From an uncultured Bacteroidota bacterium (GTDB lineage: Bacteria; Bacteroidota; Bacteroidia; Bacteroidales; P3), in NCBI GenBank assembly GCA_902762805.1, contig CACWPQ010000004.1, forward strand, positions 46,977 to 110,976: a DNA stretch of 64,000 bases, given 5' to 3'. Below the pieces are notes generated by a model. That model searched no databases and was not told the DNA's origin. It was given only the letters and a program-made list of their open reading frames with translations. Shown piece after piece: positions 29,419 to 38,575 of the stretch. A program made the position numbers and the translations under genes. How positions within the stretch are numbered: position 1 is the stretch's first letter; every line of letters starts with the position of its first letter.

Positions 29419-32400
29419 ATGCAAAGCAAGCACCTCATCCTACTACTCTCCATACTGCTGACTTTCAGCGCTATGGCACAGAGAAAACAGACCGTCGAAT
29501 TCACCCCTGCCGGCTTGCCCGACGAGCTGTTGGAGCACATGAACAAATCGACCTCCGACAGCGACCGCCAGAAGGAGAACACGAAGATATTGAAAGCCTT
29601 CAAGCCTGTCTATGCAGCCCTCGACGCACCAATGCAGCAACGGCTGGTCGACATCTACGGCTACGCCGTCAAAGCCAAGCTCAAGGGCAACCCCGAGCTC
29701 AGCGGCCTCACCGAGGCCCTGACCGCCTATGCCGCGGCCCCGGGCGGTGGCGCCAACTTCGAAGTCTTCGTCCAAGGCCTCGAGGCCTTCCAAAAGCGCA
29801 AGGCCAAAGGCAAAGCCGTTGTGGAATACGCCGAATTCTGCCAAGGACTGCTATCCGACAGGACGCTCTTTAAGTCCAACTCCTCCGAGTGGCGCTTCGA
29901 CGGCAAGACACCCTTCGCCCTCGAACTCAAGAACGGCACCCTCCTGGCTCGCTTCGACACCCCGGCCGACCTCAACTATTTTTCGAACAAGGACCATGGC
30001 GTCATCCGCGGCACAACGGGCGTCTACGACTACAAAGAGAACCTCTGGCGCGGCCAAGGCGGCCGCATCGACTGGGCGCGCACCGGCCTCCCGGCAGCCG
30101 ACTGCTATGCCGACCTCTCCTCCTACCAGGCCGAAACCAAATTCCCCAAATTCAAAGCCGACTCCGTCCAGTTCGTCAACACGCGCTACTTCTCCGCCCC
30201 CATCGCCGGACGCATCGAGGACCAGCTTACCACCGCCATGGAACCCGAGAAGTACGCCTACCCCCGCTTCCGCTCCCACCAGCGCGACTTTGTCATCAAG
30301 GACATCATGCCCAGCGTCGACTACAGCGGCACCTTCATGATGAACGGCTCCAAATTCATCACCGCCTCCAGCAAAACCCCGGCCCGCCTCATCTTCAACC
30401 ACGGCGGGCGTCCGCAGCTGGCCGTCACCTCCCTCAAGTTCACCATCACCCCACAGCGCATGCTGGCCGAAAACGCCGCAGTGGCACTCTATGTGGGTGA
30501 GGAAGACTCGATTACCAACACCGGCATCACCGTCCGCTACATCCCCGCCGACAAGCAGGTCGTCCTCGTCAACGACTCCAAGCGCAACTTCTACAGCCCC
30601 TACGTCGACACCTACCACCAGATGGACATCTACAGCGAGTCCCTCGTCTGGAAGGTAGAAAACGGCGAGGTGCTCTTCTCCAACCTCGCCTCCTCCAGCA
30701 CCCTGACCACCAACACTTTCGAGTCGTCCAACTACTACTCGTTCAATAAATACCGCCAGATCCAGGGCATCGAGTCCACCAGCCCCGTGCAGAGGGTCTA
30801 CGAGTACGCCTCGTCGCGCGGCTATAACTTTGGCATACAGGGATTTTCCAACCATATCGGCCTGGACATGAGCCAGGCTCTGCTGATGATCCACAACCTG
30901 GCGCGCCACGGCTTAGTGTCGTTCGATGAGAACTCGGGCCGCGTGCAAGTCAAGGACAAATTGGTCGACTACCAAAAGGCCTTTACCAAGAGCAAAGGCT
31001 TCGACTACGACGCCCTCTCACTCGAGTCGTCGTCCACCGGCACCAATGCCCGCCTCAACCTCTCCGACAGCAAGCTCCACATCCGAGGCATCAACCAGTT
31101 TGTGGTCTCCGACAGCCAGGCCGTGGTGGTCTACCCCGACTCGGCCATGGGGCGCCTGGTGACCGTGGGCAAGAACCGCTCGCTCCACTTCTCCGGCCGC
31201 ATCACCGTCGGCCGCTTCATCCTCTCGGTCAAGGACGCCGACTTCTCCTACGAGGAGTTCAACTTCAGCCTCCCCAACATCGAACGCTTCGAGTTCTATG
31301 TGCCAGACTTCAAGGATGAAAAGTTCGAGCAACTCATCCGCACCCCCCTCTACAACCTCGTGGGCACCCTCAATGTCGACAAGCCCGACAACCACTGCGG
31401 CCTAGTGAAAAACAAAGAGTATCCCATCTTCAACAGCACCGAAAACAGCTTCGTCTACTACGACCGACCCGAAATACAGCAGCGACAATACGTGCGCGAC
31501 CGCTTCTACTACACGCTCCACCCCTTCACCGTCAACAGCCTGACCGACATCGTCACCGACAGCCTCCAGTTCAACGGCGTGCTCACCTCCGCCGGCATCT
31601 TCCCCGACATCGCCGAGCCGCTGCGCGTGCAGAAAGACTACTACCTGGGCTTCCGCACCAAGACACCCGAGGGTGGCTACCCCACCTATGGCGGAAAGGG
31701 CACCTACAACAAGCAAATCTCCCTCGACCACCACGGCCTGCGCGGCAACGGCGAGCTGGCCTACCTCACCTCGCACTCCAAGTCGAAAGAGTACCTCTTC
31801 CTGCCCGACTCGATGGTAGCCACCACCGACACCTTCAGCGTGCGCGAAGAGCAGGGCTTCCCCGACATACGCAACGGACGCGCCTCGATGCACTGGCTTC
31901 CCTACCGCGACTCGATGGCGGTGGCCACGGTGGAGAAGGGTCGCCCCTTCCAGATGTATCGCGGCGACGCTTCGCTGCTCGGCCGCGTGGCACTGATGCC
32001 CCAAGGCGCCTCCGCCGCCGGATCGGCACAGGTGAAGGAGGGCACCTTCGAGTCGCGCCACTTCGCCCTTGCCGCGCGCGAGATGAGCGCCAAAGTGTCC
32101 AACTTCACCCTCCGCAGCGCAAAGTTCAACACCGTGGCCTTCACCGCCTCCAACATCGCCTCCAACGTCAACTACGACACCCGCCGCGCCGACCTGCAGT
32201 CCACCTCGGGCCCGGTGCGCACACAGCTGCAGCTGGTGCAATACGAGGCCTGGGCCGACCGCTTCTCATGGGAGATGGACCGCAAGGAGCTCGACCTCCT
32301 CAACTCCACCCGCCAGACCTCCGAGGGGCTCGAGGCCATGGACGTCCGCATGCGCCTCAAGAAGGGCTCCGACATGCCAGGCGTGCGCTTCGTCAGCACC

Positions 32401-33939
32401 GACCCCGCCCAGCAGCAACTGGCCTACCACTCCCTGCGCTCCGTATATAAATATGATATAGGCGACCTCGCGAGCCAGGGGGTCTACCTCATCAACGTGG
32501 CCGACGCCGCCATCGCGCCCAACGCCGACACCGTCTTCGTGGCCAAGGGCGGCGCCATGCGGGTGCTCAACAACGCCCAACTCATCGCCAACCGCGACAG
32601 CGCCTACCACCACATCACCGCCGCCGACCTCCTCGTGGCCTCCGCCAAGTCCTACACCGGCAAAGGCTATATCGACTATGAGGACGACCTCAAGAAAAAG
32701 CAGCGCATCTTCCTCTCCGACATCAGCGTGCAGAACGGTGTCACCATGGCGCGCGGCTCCATCAGCGACAGCGCCGGCTTCTCCCTCAGCTCCGCCTTTG
32801 GCTTTGCCGGCAAGGTGCGCGCCGAGGGCAACCAGCGGTGGCTCCACTTCGAGGGCGGCGTGCGCCTCATCCAGCCCTGCATCCCCAGCGACCAACTCGG
32901 CCTGCTCGCCTATGCCGACTACACCGACCCCGAGCACATCCACGTCGTCGTGCCCGAGCTGCCCACCGACTGGAAGGGCCACCGCATCACCGCCTCCATC
33001 GTCATGGACAAGTCCAACCTCAAGCCCCACGCCGCCTTCCTCACCAACGAGAAGGTGGCCGACAACGAGCTCCTCTCCGCCCACGGCGTGCTGACCTACC
33101 TCGGCGGCAGCAAACAGTACATGATCTCCTCGGCCGAGAAAGTGGCCGACCCCGACGCCATCGTCGCACCCTACCTAACGCTCTCCACCGACAACTGCAT
33201 CGTCGAGGGCGAGGGCTTGGTCAATTTCGCCATGCGCCGCACACAGGCTTCTTTCTACGCCTACGGCACCGCCCAGGTGGGCCTCAAGGATGACCGCGAG
33301 GACTACCTCACCACCGTCTTCGGATTCTCCTTCCCCCTGGCTTCCAACATCGTCAGCACACTGCACAACAACCTCAAGGAAGACCTCCGCCTCACCCCGC
33401 TCGGCGCCACCACCAACGCCGAGATGCGCCACGCCCTGATGCACCACCTCGGTGCCGACAAGGGAGGCGCCGCCTATGTCGCCTACAGCGCCACCGGCGA
33501 CCTCGACCGCATGCCGGCCGATATGATTTCCACCATGCTCTTCGACAACATCAAGTGGCGCTACCAGCCTGGTTTCGGCTTCTACTACGACGGCAAAGTG
33601 GGCCTCGTGGCCGTGGGCGACAAGTCGCTCGGCGTGCAGGTGAACCTCAAGGCGCAAATCAAGCAGACCCGCACCGGCCAGAACATCGTCATCTATGTCC
33701 AGGCCACCAAGGACCACTGGTACTTCTTCGACTACGACCTCGGCTCGTCGCAGCTCGTGCTCAAGAGCTCCGACGGCACCTGGGAAGACCTCATCAAAGC
33801 CATCCCCCTCGAGCAGCGCAAGGTGGAGAAAGAGGGACTGAGCACCTTCCAGTACCGCGTGGGTACCGATCAGGGACGCGTCAACGGCTGGCTCAGCGAC
33901 TTCAGCCGTGCCGTCTACCGCGACGAAGAAGAGGAGTGA
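29419..33939 (+). CDS. Large secreted protein of unknown function (1506 aa)
   Basis: A 1506-residue protein with a signal peptide (about 1-20, ending AMAQ). After a helical N-terminal region (about 25-150) it is predominantly beta-strand with short repeated motifs (SKLHIRGINQFVVSDSQAVV, GRITVGRFILSVKDADFSY). It has no T9SS sorting domain, no membrane segment and no recognised catalytic motif; the C-terminus (VNGWLSDFSRAVY then acidic residues) is not a sorting signal. Long uncharacterised proteins of this type occur in Bacteroidota, and periplasmic or outer-membrane-associated location is inferred. ATG 29419 gives the signal peptide. A near-consensus TTACTTTG (29394-29401) could be its promoter. 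Confidence 0.8.
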   Translation: MQSKHLILLLSILLTFSAMAQRKQTVEFTPAGLPDELLEHMNKSTSDSDRQKENTKILKAFKPVYAALDAPMQQRLVDIYGYAVKAKLKGNPELSGLTEALTAYAAAPGGGANFEVFVQGLEAFQKRKAKGKAVVEYAEFCQGLLSDRTLFKSNSSEWRFDGKTPFALELKNGTLLARFDTPADLNYFSNKDHGVIRGTTGVYDYKENLWRGQGGRIDWARTGLPAADCYADLSSYQAETKFPKFKADSVQFVNTRYFSAPIAGRIEDQLTTAMEPEKYAYPRFRSHQRDFVIKDIMPSVDYSGTFMMNGSKFITASSKTPARLIFNHGGRPQLAVTSLKFTITPQRMLAENAAVALYVGEEDSITNTGITVRYIPADKQVVLVNDSKRNFYSPYVDTYHQMDIYSESLVWKVENGEVLFSNLASSSTLTTNTFESSNYYSFNKYRQIQGIESTSPVQRVYEYASSRGYNFGIQGFSNHIGLDMSQALLMIHNLARHGLVSFDENSGRVQVKDKLVDYQKAFTKSKGFDYDALSLESSSTGTNARLNLSDSKLHIRGINQFVVSDSQAVVVYPDSAMGRLVTVGKNRSLHFSGRITVGRFILSVKDADFSYEEFNFSLPNIERFEFYVPDFKDEKFEQLIRTPLYNLVGTLNVDKPDNHCGLVKNKEYPIFNSTENSFVYYDRPEIQQRQYVRDRFYYTLHPFTVNSLTDIVTDSLQFNGVLTSAGIFPDIAEPLRVQKDYYLGFRTKTPEGGYPTYGGKGTYNKQISLDHHGLRGNGELAYLTSHSKSKEYLFLPDSMVATTDTFSVREEQGFPDIRNGRASMHWLPYRDSMAVATVEKGRPFQMYRGDASLLGRVALMPQGASAAGSAQVKEGTFESRHFALAAREMSAKVSNFTLRSAKFNTVAFTASNIASNVNYDTRRADLQSTSGPVRTQLQLVQYEAWADRFSWEMDRKELDLLNSTRQTSEGLEAMDVRMRLKKGSDMPGVRFVSTDPAQQQLAYHSLRSVYKYDIGDLASQGVYLINVADAAIAPNADTVFVAKGGAMRVLNNAQLIANRDSAYHHITAADLLVASAKSYTGKGYIDYEDDLKKKQRIFLSDISVQNGVTMARGSISDSAGFSLSSAFGFAGKVRAEGNQRWLHFEGGVRLIQPCIPSDQLGLLAYADYTDPEHIHVVVPELPTDWKGHRITASIVMDKSNLKPHAAFLTNEKVADNELLSAHGVLTYLGGSKQYMISSAEKVADPDAIVAPYLTLSTDNCIVEGEGLVNFAMRRTQASFYAYGTAQVGLKDDREDYLTTVFGFSFPLASNIVSTLHNNLKEDLRLTPLGATTNAEMRHALMHHLGADKGGAAYVAYSATGDLDRMPADMISTMLFDNIKWRYQPGFGFYYDGKVGLVAVGDKSLGVQVNLKAQIKQTRTGQNIVIYVQATKDHWYFFDYDLGSSQLVLKSSDGTWEDLIKAIPLEQRKVEKEGLSTFQYRVGTDQGRVNGWLSDFSRAVYRDEEEE

Positions 33940-33959
33940 TTTTTGCCAAAAACACCTCC

Positions 33960-33988
33960 GCAGGCGGGCATTTTACGTGCCCGCCTGC
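33960..33988 (+). terminator. Intrinsic terminator after the 1506-aa gene
   Basis: GCAGGCGGGCA, loop TTTTACG, TGCCCGCCTGC: a perfect 11-bp stem followed by ATTGTTTT, 20 bp after the stop codon. Confidence 0.85.
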
Positions 33989-34063
33989 ATTGTTTTCATA
34001 AAAATAATCCCACCTGATTATCAACTTACTAAACACAAAATTCTACCTTTTTCAAAAAAATAT

Positions 34064-34094
34064 TTTGTCAGTTGTGAAAATGTTTGTACCTTTG
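34064..34094 (+). promoter_or_regulatory. tRNA-Leu promoter (TTTG-N19-TACCTTTG)
   Basis: -33 TTTG at 34064-34067 and -7 TACCTTTG at 34087-34094, with the usual spacing, 46 bp before the first tRNA. Confidence 0.75.
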
Positions 34095-34140
34095 CACTCG
34101 CTTTCGAGAGGAAAGAGAGTTGCTTTCAGCAGCTAAAAAT

Positions 34141-34224
34141 GCCCAGGTGGTGGAATTGGTAGACACGCTACTTTGAGGGGGTAGTGCCGATTAAGGCGTG
34201 CAAGTTCAAGTCTTGTCCTGGGCA
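34141..34224 (+). tRNA. tRNA-Leu (anticodon GAG)
   Basis: Acceptor GCCCAGG pairs with CCTGGGC, the D-arm is GGTGGAATTGGTAGACAC, the anticodon stem CTACT pairs with GGTAG around loop TTGAGGG (anticodon GAG), then a long variable arm as expected for leucine, T-arm AAGTTCAAGTCTT and discriminator A. CCA is not encoded. Confidence 0.95.
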
Positions 34225-34252
34225 CCCTGAAACAAAGCTAACAAAAGCAGCT

Positions 34253-34337
34253 GCCCGGATGGCGGAATTGGTAGACGCGCACGTTTCAGGTGCGTGTATC
34301 GAAAGATGTGCAGGTTCAAGTCCTGTTCCGGGCACCA
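34253..34337 (+). tRNA. tRNA-Leu (anticodon CAG)
   Basis: Acceptor GCCCGGA pairs with TCCGGGC, the anticodon stem CACGT pairs with GCGTG around loop TTCAGGT (anticodon CAG), long variable arm, T-arm CAGGTTCAAGTCCTG, and encoded CCA. Shares the transcript with the preceding tRNA-Leu. Confidence 0.95.
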
Positions 34338-34414
34338 AAAGGATTTTCAAGTAGCTCACATTGGGCTAGGTGCAAAATCCTTATTCTTTTTTTTATCCTG
34401 CAGGTCTGTCCTGA

Positions 34415-35347
34415 TTACTTTCCGAAGGGATTTTTTGCCGTGATGTCGTACTGTGCGGCTGCTAGCAGCATCTGGAAGCCGAGAATGAAGGTAAGCACCG
34501 CCACCATGATGGTGCCGGTGGGCGAAGGGCTCTGAATAGATGCGTAGTGGATCCAGTTGCAGAGGCCAAAGATGAGTCCGAAGAGGAAGCATGGGAGGCC
34601 TACGAGAATATAGAGCGAGCAGATGTTGAAGTCGTAGACGAAGTAAGCGAGGTGAATACGCCTAGCCCATGCCGCCACTAAGCGTGGCGGGAAGGTGCAT
34701 AGCGTCTTCCCGATGCTCAGATTGGATTGTTCATCGCCGTAGATGGCCGGCATCGGCACCTCGGCGATGCGGGCGCCGGTGTAGTAGAGCTCGATGAGCA
34801 TTGAGCTCTCGAAGAAGAAACGGTCTGCCACGCGCTCGAGGTCCATCCGCCGCAGTGTCTCGGTGCGCACAGCGAAGAATCCGTTCACCGGGTCGCTCAC
34901 GTTCCAATAGCCCGAGGCGGCCTTCACCATGAAGCCCAACCCCAGGTTGCCGATGCGGCGCACCGCCGGCATGCGGCCCAGCATCTGCCGGTCGAAGAGG
35001 CGGTTGCCTTTGGCAAACTCGCTATGGTCGAGCGCCTGGACGAGGGGCTCGATAAAATGTGGGTCCATCTGGCCGTCGCCGTCGACTTTCACCACGGCGT
35101 CCACGCCCAGCTCCACCGCCTTGCGGAAGGCCGTCTTCATGGCGCCACCCACGCCGCGGTTCACTTCGTGGTGGATGGCCACGATGCGTGCGTCGGCAGC
35201 CGCCAGGCGGTCCACCAGCGCCGGCGTCCCGTCGGGCGAGCAGTCGTCCACAAGCACTATATGGTCAATAAAAGCGGGCAGCCCCTGGACCACTTGTTCC
35301 AGGTGCTGCTCCACTTTGTAACAGGGTATCGCGACGGAGATTTTCAT
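34415..35347 (-). CDS. Family 2 glycosyltransferase with C-terminal membrane anchors
   Basis: A 310-residue enzyme of the dolichol/undecaprenyl-phosphate mannosyl- or glucosyltransferase type. GT-A fold N-terminus: SVAIPCYKVEQHLEQVV, VLVDDCSPDGT, VVKVDGDGQMDP (metal-binding DxD-like), GNRLFDR, and DPVNGFFAVR. Two hydrophobic segments at about 240-300 anchor it. It starts 3 bp after the M16 peptidase stop. By family it would transfer a sugar from a nucleotide donor to a lipid phosphate carrier; a GtrA-type flippase is encoded at 52112, although not adjacent. Confidence 0.9.
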   Translation of the reverse strand: MKISVAIPCYKVEQHLEQVVQGLPAFIDHIVLVDDCSPDGTPALVDRLAAADARIVAIHHEVNRGVGGAMKTAFRKAVELGVDAVVKVDGDGQMDPHFIEPLVQALDHSEFAKGNRLFDRQMLGRMPAVRRIGNLGLGFMVKAASGYWNVSDPVNGFFAVRTETLRRMDLERVADRFFFESSMLIELYYTGARIAEVPMPAIYGDEQSNLSIGKTLCTFPPRLVAAWARRIHLAYFVYDFNICSLYILVGLPCFLFGLIFGLCNWIHYASIQSPSPTGTIMVAVLTFILGFQMLLAAAQYDITAKNPFGK

Positions 35348-35350
35348 CGT

Positions 35351-38248
35351 TTAGTATCCGAAGATTTGGTCCAGCGTGAGTTTCTTCACCTTGCCGAACT
35401 TGCCCAGCGCGTCGAAGTCCATCTCGCTCTCCTTGCCGAGGATGAGGTAGGTCTTCTTCTGTCCCTTGATGTGCTGCTGCTGGAAGTTCACCAGGTCACT
35501 CATCGCCAGCTTCTGGTAGGCCTTGAAGTTCTGCTTGCGCAGGGGCTCTTTCCAACCCATCTTCTCGCAGGTGAGGTAGGCGCTGATGATGCCGAACTTG
35601 GTGGTGCGGGCCGTGCGGCTGCTGGAGAGCAGGGCCTCTTTGGCCAGCTTGAAGTTGGCCTCGGCCCGCGGCATGTCGTCGAAGAGTTCTTCGTAGGCGT
35701 TGAGGGCGTCGAGCAGCTTGTCGTTTTGGGTGATGACGTTGGCGCTGTTGAAGAAGTAGCCGTCCTTGTTGCTGCCATAGGAGTAGTTGCTGCTGGCGCT
35801 GTAGGCCAGGGAGCGCTTCTCGCGCATCTCCTGGAAGACGATGGCGTTCATCGAGCCGCCGAAGTATTCGTTGAAGAGGTTCACATTGGGCACGAGCGAG
35901 GTGTTGAAATGCTGGCCGCGGAAGTACTCGGTGACGTAAGTGTTCTTGGCGTCGTAGTCCACGAAGAGCACCTGGTTCTCGTTGGTGGCCTGGGGCTGGA
36001 AGACCTTGTTGGCGGGCACCTCCTTGGTGGGCTTCACCTTGTGGATGCGGTTCACCACGGCGGTGGCCTCCTTGAGGGTCAGCGGGCCGTAGTAGAGCAC
36101 GCGGTGCTTGTACTGGAAGAGGCCCTTCAGGGCGTCGACCAGCTGCTGCGACGTGTAGGCGCGCAGCTGTGCGTCGCTCAGCGTGTTCTCCTTGATATAC
36201 TGCTCGCCGTAGATGCCGTACTGGTTCAGGGCGCGGAAGGCGGCGCGCTGGTTGGTCTTGTTGTCGCGGCGGCTCTTGATGATGCGCTCCACGAGGGCGC
36301 TCAGCGCCTCGTCGTTGGGCTGGGCCGTGGCCATCATCTCCTCCACCAGCAGCATGGCCTTCTCCATGTTCTCGGCCAGGCCGTTGACATAGACGGTCAC
36401 CGTCTCGCCGCCCACGCTGATGCCGGCACTGCAGCCCAGGCGGTAGAACTGCTCCTTGAGCTGCTCGGCGGTGTAGTTCTTCGTGCCGAGGTATTCCACC
36501 AGGTCGGCCGCCAGGTCGATGGTCTTGTCGGCCGTCGAGCCGAACTCAAAGCGATACTGCAGATTGAACGTGCCGTTCTCCTTGTTCTGAACATAGAGCA
36601 CCTCGCTGCCGTTCTGCGTCTTGCCTTTTTGGAGGTCTTTATTGAAGTTGACGAACTGCGGCTGGATGGGTTTCACCTTGGCGTTCTTGATGCTGGCCAG
36701 GAAAGGGCTCTCCACGTCGCGGCTGACGTGGATGGGAGTGATGGCGGGTTTCTGCACCTTGGTCACCGGGTCGGGGGTGTCCTGGTGCTTGTACACGATG
36801 ACGTAGTTGTTGTCCTTGCAGATGCGGTTGGCGAAGTCGACGATGTCTTTCTTCGTGATTTTGCTCAGCTGGTTGATTTCGTCGATAACCTGGTCCCAGG
36901 TCTGGTGGTGCACGAAGGCGTAGGCCAGCTGGCTGGCGCGGCTGTTGTTGCTCTCGGCCTGCTTCATGATTTGCAGCTTCAGCTGGTTGATGCTGGCCTC
37001 GATGAGGCTTTCGTCGAACTCACCCTTCTTCACCAGCTCCAGCTGGCCGAGCAGCAGGTCGCGCAGCTGCCCCAGGGTCTGTCCCTGCGTGGGGCGGCCG
37101 CCGAGCATGAAGGCGGCGTAGTCGTTCAGCGTGTAGGTGCCGGCATAGGCGTTGAGGCAGAGCTGCTTTTGGTTCAGATTGAGGTCGATCAGTCCGCAGG
37201 CGCCGTTGTTGAGCACCATCTCCATGGCCTGGGCCAGGAGGGCGTCGCGGCTGCCGTGGCCCTCCTCGATGCGGAAGGCGATGGTGAGGTTGGCCGGATC
37301 CTGGCCATTCACCAGGCGGATGATGGGGCTCGTGATGGGCTGCTCCTTCACCTTGGTGAACGCAGGCACCGTGCCCGGCTTCCAGCTGCCGAAGTATTTG
37401 TCGACGATTTTAATCACCTCGTCCGGGTTGAAGTCGCCAGCCATGGCCACACACATGTTGTTCGGCACATAGTACTGCGCGTGGTACTCGCGGATGTTCT
37501 TCATCGAGGGGTTCTTGAGGTGCTCGATGGTGCCGATGGTGGTCTGGGTGCCGTAGGGGTGGTTGGGGAAGAGGGCGCTCATCATCGCCTCGTTCACGCG
37601 CCGGTTGTCCTGCGCCATGCCTATGTTCTTCTCCTCATAGACGGCCTCCAGCTCGGTGTGGAACAGGCGCAGCACCAGGTTCGGGAAGCGGTCGCCCTGC
37701 ACCTTGGCCCAGTTCTCGATCTGGTTGGCCGGGATGTTCTCCACATACATCGTGTAGTCGTTGCTCGTAAAGGCGTTGGTGCCCTCGCTGCCGATGGCGG
37801 TCATGCTCTTGTCGTACTCGTTGGCGATGGCAATCTTCGATGCCTCGTAGCTGATGGAGTCGATCTGGCGGTAGATTTCCGCGCGGCGCTTCTCGTCCTT
37901 GGTCTTGCGGTACACCTCGTAGAGGTCCTCTATCTTCTGCAACTCCACCTTCTCGCGCTCCCAGTCGGTGGTGCCCAGCTGGCGGCTGCCCTTGAAGAGC
38001 ATGTGCTCCAGGTAGTGCGCCAGGCCGGTGGTCTCGGCGGGGTCATTCTTCGAGCCGGCGCGCACGGCGATGTAGGTCTGGATGCGCGGCGCGTCCTTGT
38101 ATACGCTGAGGAACACCTTCAGCCCGTTGCCGAGCGTGTACTCGCGCACGCCGAGCGGGTCATTGGGGTAGGTCTTGTAGCTGTACTGCTGCGCGCCGAC
38201 ACCCGCAAAGAGCATCATCGCCGCAAAAATCATGATTACCTTCTTCAT
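35351..38248 (-). CDS. M16 (insulinase/pitrilysin) family metallopeptidase
   Basis: A 965-residue exported zinc peptidase. Signal peptide (about 1-19), N-terminal M16 domain with inverted zinc motif His78-Tyr-Leu-Glu81-His82 (HYLEH) and a downstream acidic ELEAVYEE segment (about 199-206) supplying the third ligand. That spacing of about 120 residues is longer than usual because of a charged helical insertion around 92-145. A second, catalytically degenerate M16 domain fills the C-terminal half (FNLQYRFEFGSTADKTIDLAADLVEYLGT onward). Likely periplasmic peptide degradation. ATG 38248 is preferred to 38257 because it starts the signal peptide. Confidence 0.93.
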   Translation of the reverse strand: MKKVIMIFAAMMLFAGVGAQQYSYKTYPNDPLGVREYTLGNGLKVFLSVYKDAPRIQTYIAVRAGSKNDPAETTGLAHYLEHMLFKGSRQLGTTDWEREKVELQKIEDLYEVYRKTKDEKRRAEIYRQIDSISYEASKIAIANEYDKSMTAIGSEGTNAFTSNDYTMYVENIPANQIENWAKVQGDRFPNLVLRLFHTELEAVYEEKNIGMAQDNRRVNEAMMSALFPNHPYGTQTTIGTIEHLKNPSMKNIREYHAQYYVPNNMCVAMAGDFNPDEVIKIVDKYFGSWKPGTVPAFTKVKEQPITSPIIRLVNGQDPANLTIAFRIEEGHGSRDALLAQAMEMVLNNGACGLIDLNLNQKQLCLNAYAGTYTLNDYAAFMLGGRPTQGQTLGQLRDLLLGQLELVKKGEFDESLIEASINQLKLQIMKQAESNNSRASQLAYAFVHHQTWDQVIDEINQLSKITKKDIVDFANRICKDNNYVIVYKHQDTPDPVTKVQKPAITPIHVSRDVESPFLASIKNAKVKPIQPQFVNFNKDLQKGKTQNGSEVLYVQNKENGTFNLQYRFEFGSTADKTIDLAADLVEYLGTKNYTAEQLKEQFYRLGCSAGISVGGETVTVYVNGLAENMEKAMLLVEEMMATAQPNDEALSALVERIIKSRRDNKTNQRAAFRALNQYGIYGEQYIKENTLSDAQLRAYTSQQLVDALKGLFQYKHRVLYYGPLTLKEATAVVNRIHKVKPTKEVPANKVFQPQATNENQVLFVDYDAKNTYVTEYFRGQHFNTSLVPNVNLFNEYFGGSMNAIVFQEMREKRSLAYSASSNYSYGSNKDGYFFNSANVITQNDKLLDALNAYEELFDDMPRAEANFKLAKEALLSSSRTARTTKFGIISAYLTCEKMGWKEPLRKQNFKAYQKLAMSDLVNFQQQHIKGQKKTYLILGKESEMDFDALGKFGKVKKLTLDQIFGY

Positions 38249-38303
38249 ATAATACATTGTTTTTTAGATTATTATTCCAAAATCACGCACCGAGTGCAGA
38301 ATG

Positions 38304-38311
38304 CAAATATA
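38304..38311 (-). promoter_or_regulatory. M16 peptidase promoter -7 box (TATATTTG)
   Basis: Exact TAnnTTTG match on the minus strand, 56 bp upstream of the ATG at 38248. Confidence 0.65.
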
Positions 38312-38363
38312 CAAAAAGATACAGAATCATAAGCATCCATTATGAAAAAATACACAAACCCGA

Positions 38364-38501
38364 GCCACGGAGTGGCGACGGAATATAGCCGTGGGCGCCA
38401 GCCCACGGAACGCGGCCGGTATGCAAACGAAGCCACGTAGTGGCGGCGGACACACGCCCCCGTCCGCCTGCGGCGGCCACCCCCTCTAGTTTAGAGGGGG
38501 A
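38364..38501. repeat. Cluster of REP-like palindromes
   Basis: The 327-bp gap between two minus-strand genes holds GCCACGGAGTGGC (38364-38376), CCGTGGGC/GCCCACGG (38389-38408), GCCACGTAGTGGC (38432-38444), a CCGCC/GGCGG hairpin near 38464-38476 and a 9-bp stem CCCCCTCTA/TAGAGGGGG (38480-38500). The part from GGACACAC (38448) onward is shared with the element inserted in the gene at 61517. Confidence 0.8.
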
Positions 38502-38518
38502 GTTGTTTGGGAAAGAGA

Positions 38519-38550
38519 CAGAGGGCGCCCTGGCTTCAGGGCGCCCTCTG
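38519..38550 (-). terminator. Hairpin terminator after giant surface-protein gene
   Basis: CAGAGGGCGCCCTG and CAGGGCGCCCTCTG form a perfect 14-bp stem with a 4-nt loop, 26 bp beyond the stop at 38576. On the minus strand it is followed by a pyrimidine-rich TCTCTTTCCC. Confidence 0.7.
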
Positions 38551-38575
38551 TGGGGAAGACGGTGTAGACTTGTCA

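Noticed and set aside
35024..38332. Very long plus-strand open frame (about 1100 codons) opposite the M16 peptidase and GT2 genes
   Set aside because: Low-complexity Val/Leu/His/Gly composition typical of the antisense of a GC-rich gene, and no domain; the minus-strand genes have clear motifs and a signal peptide.
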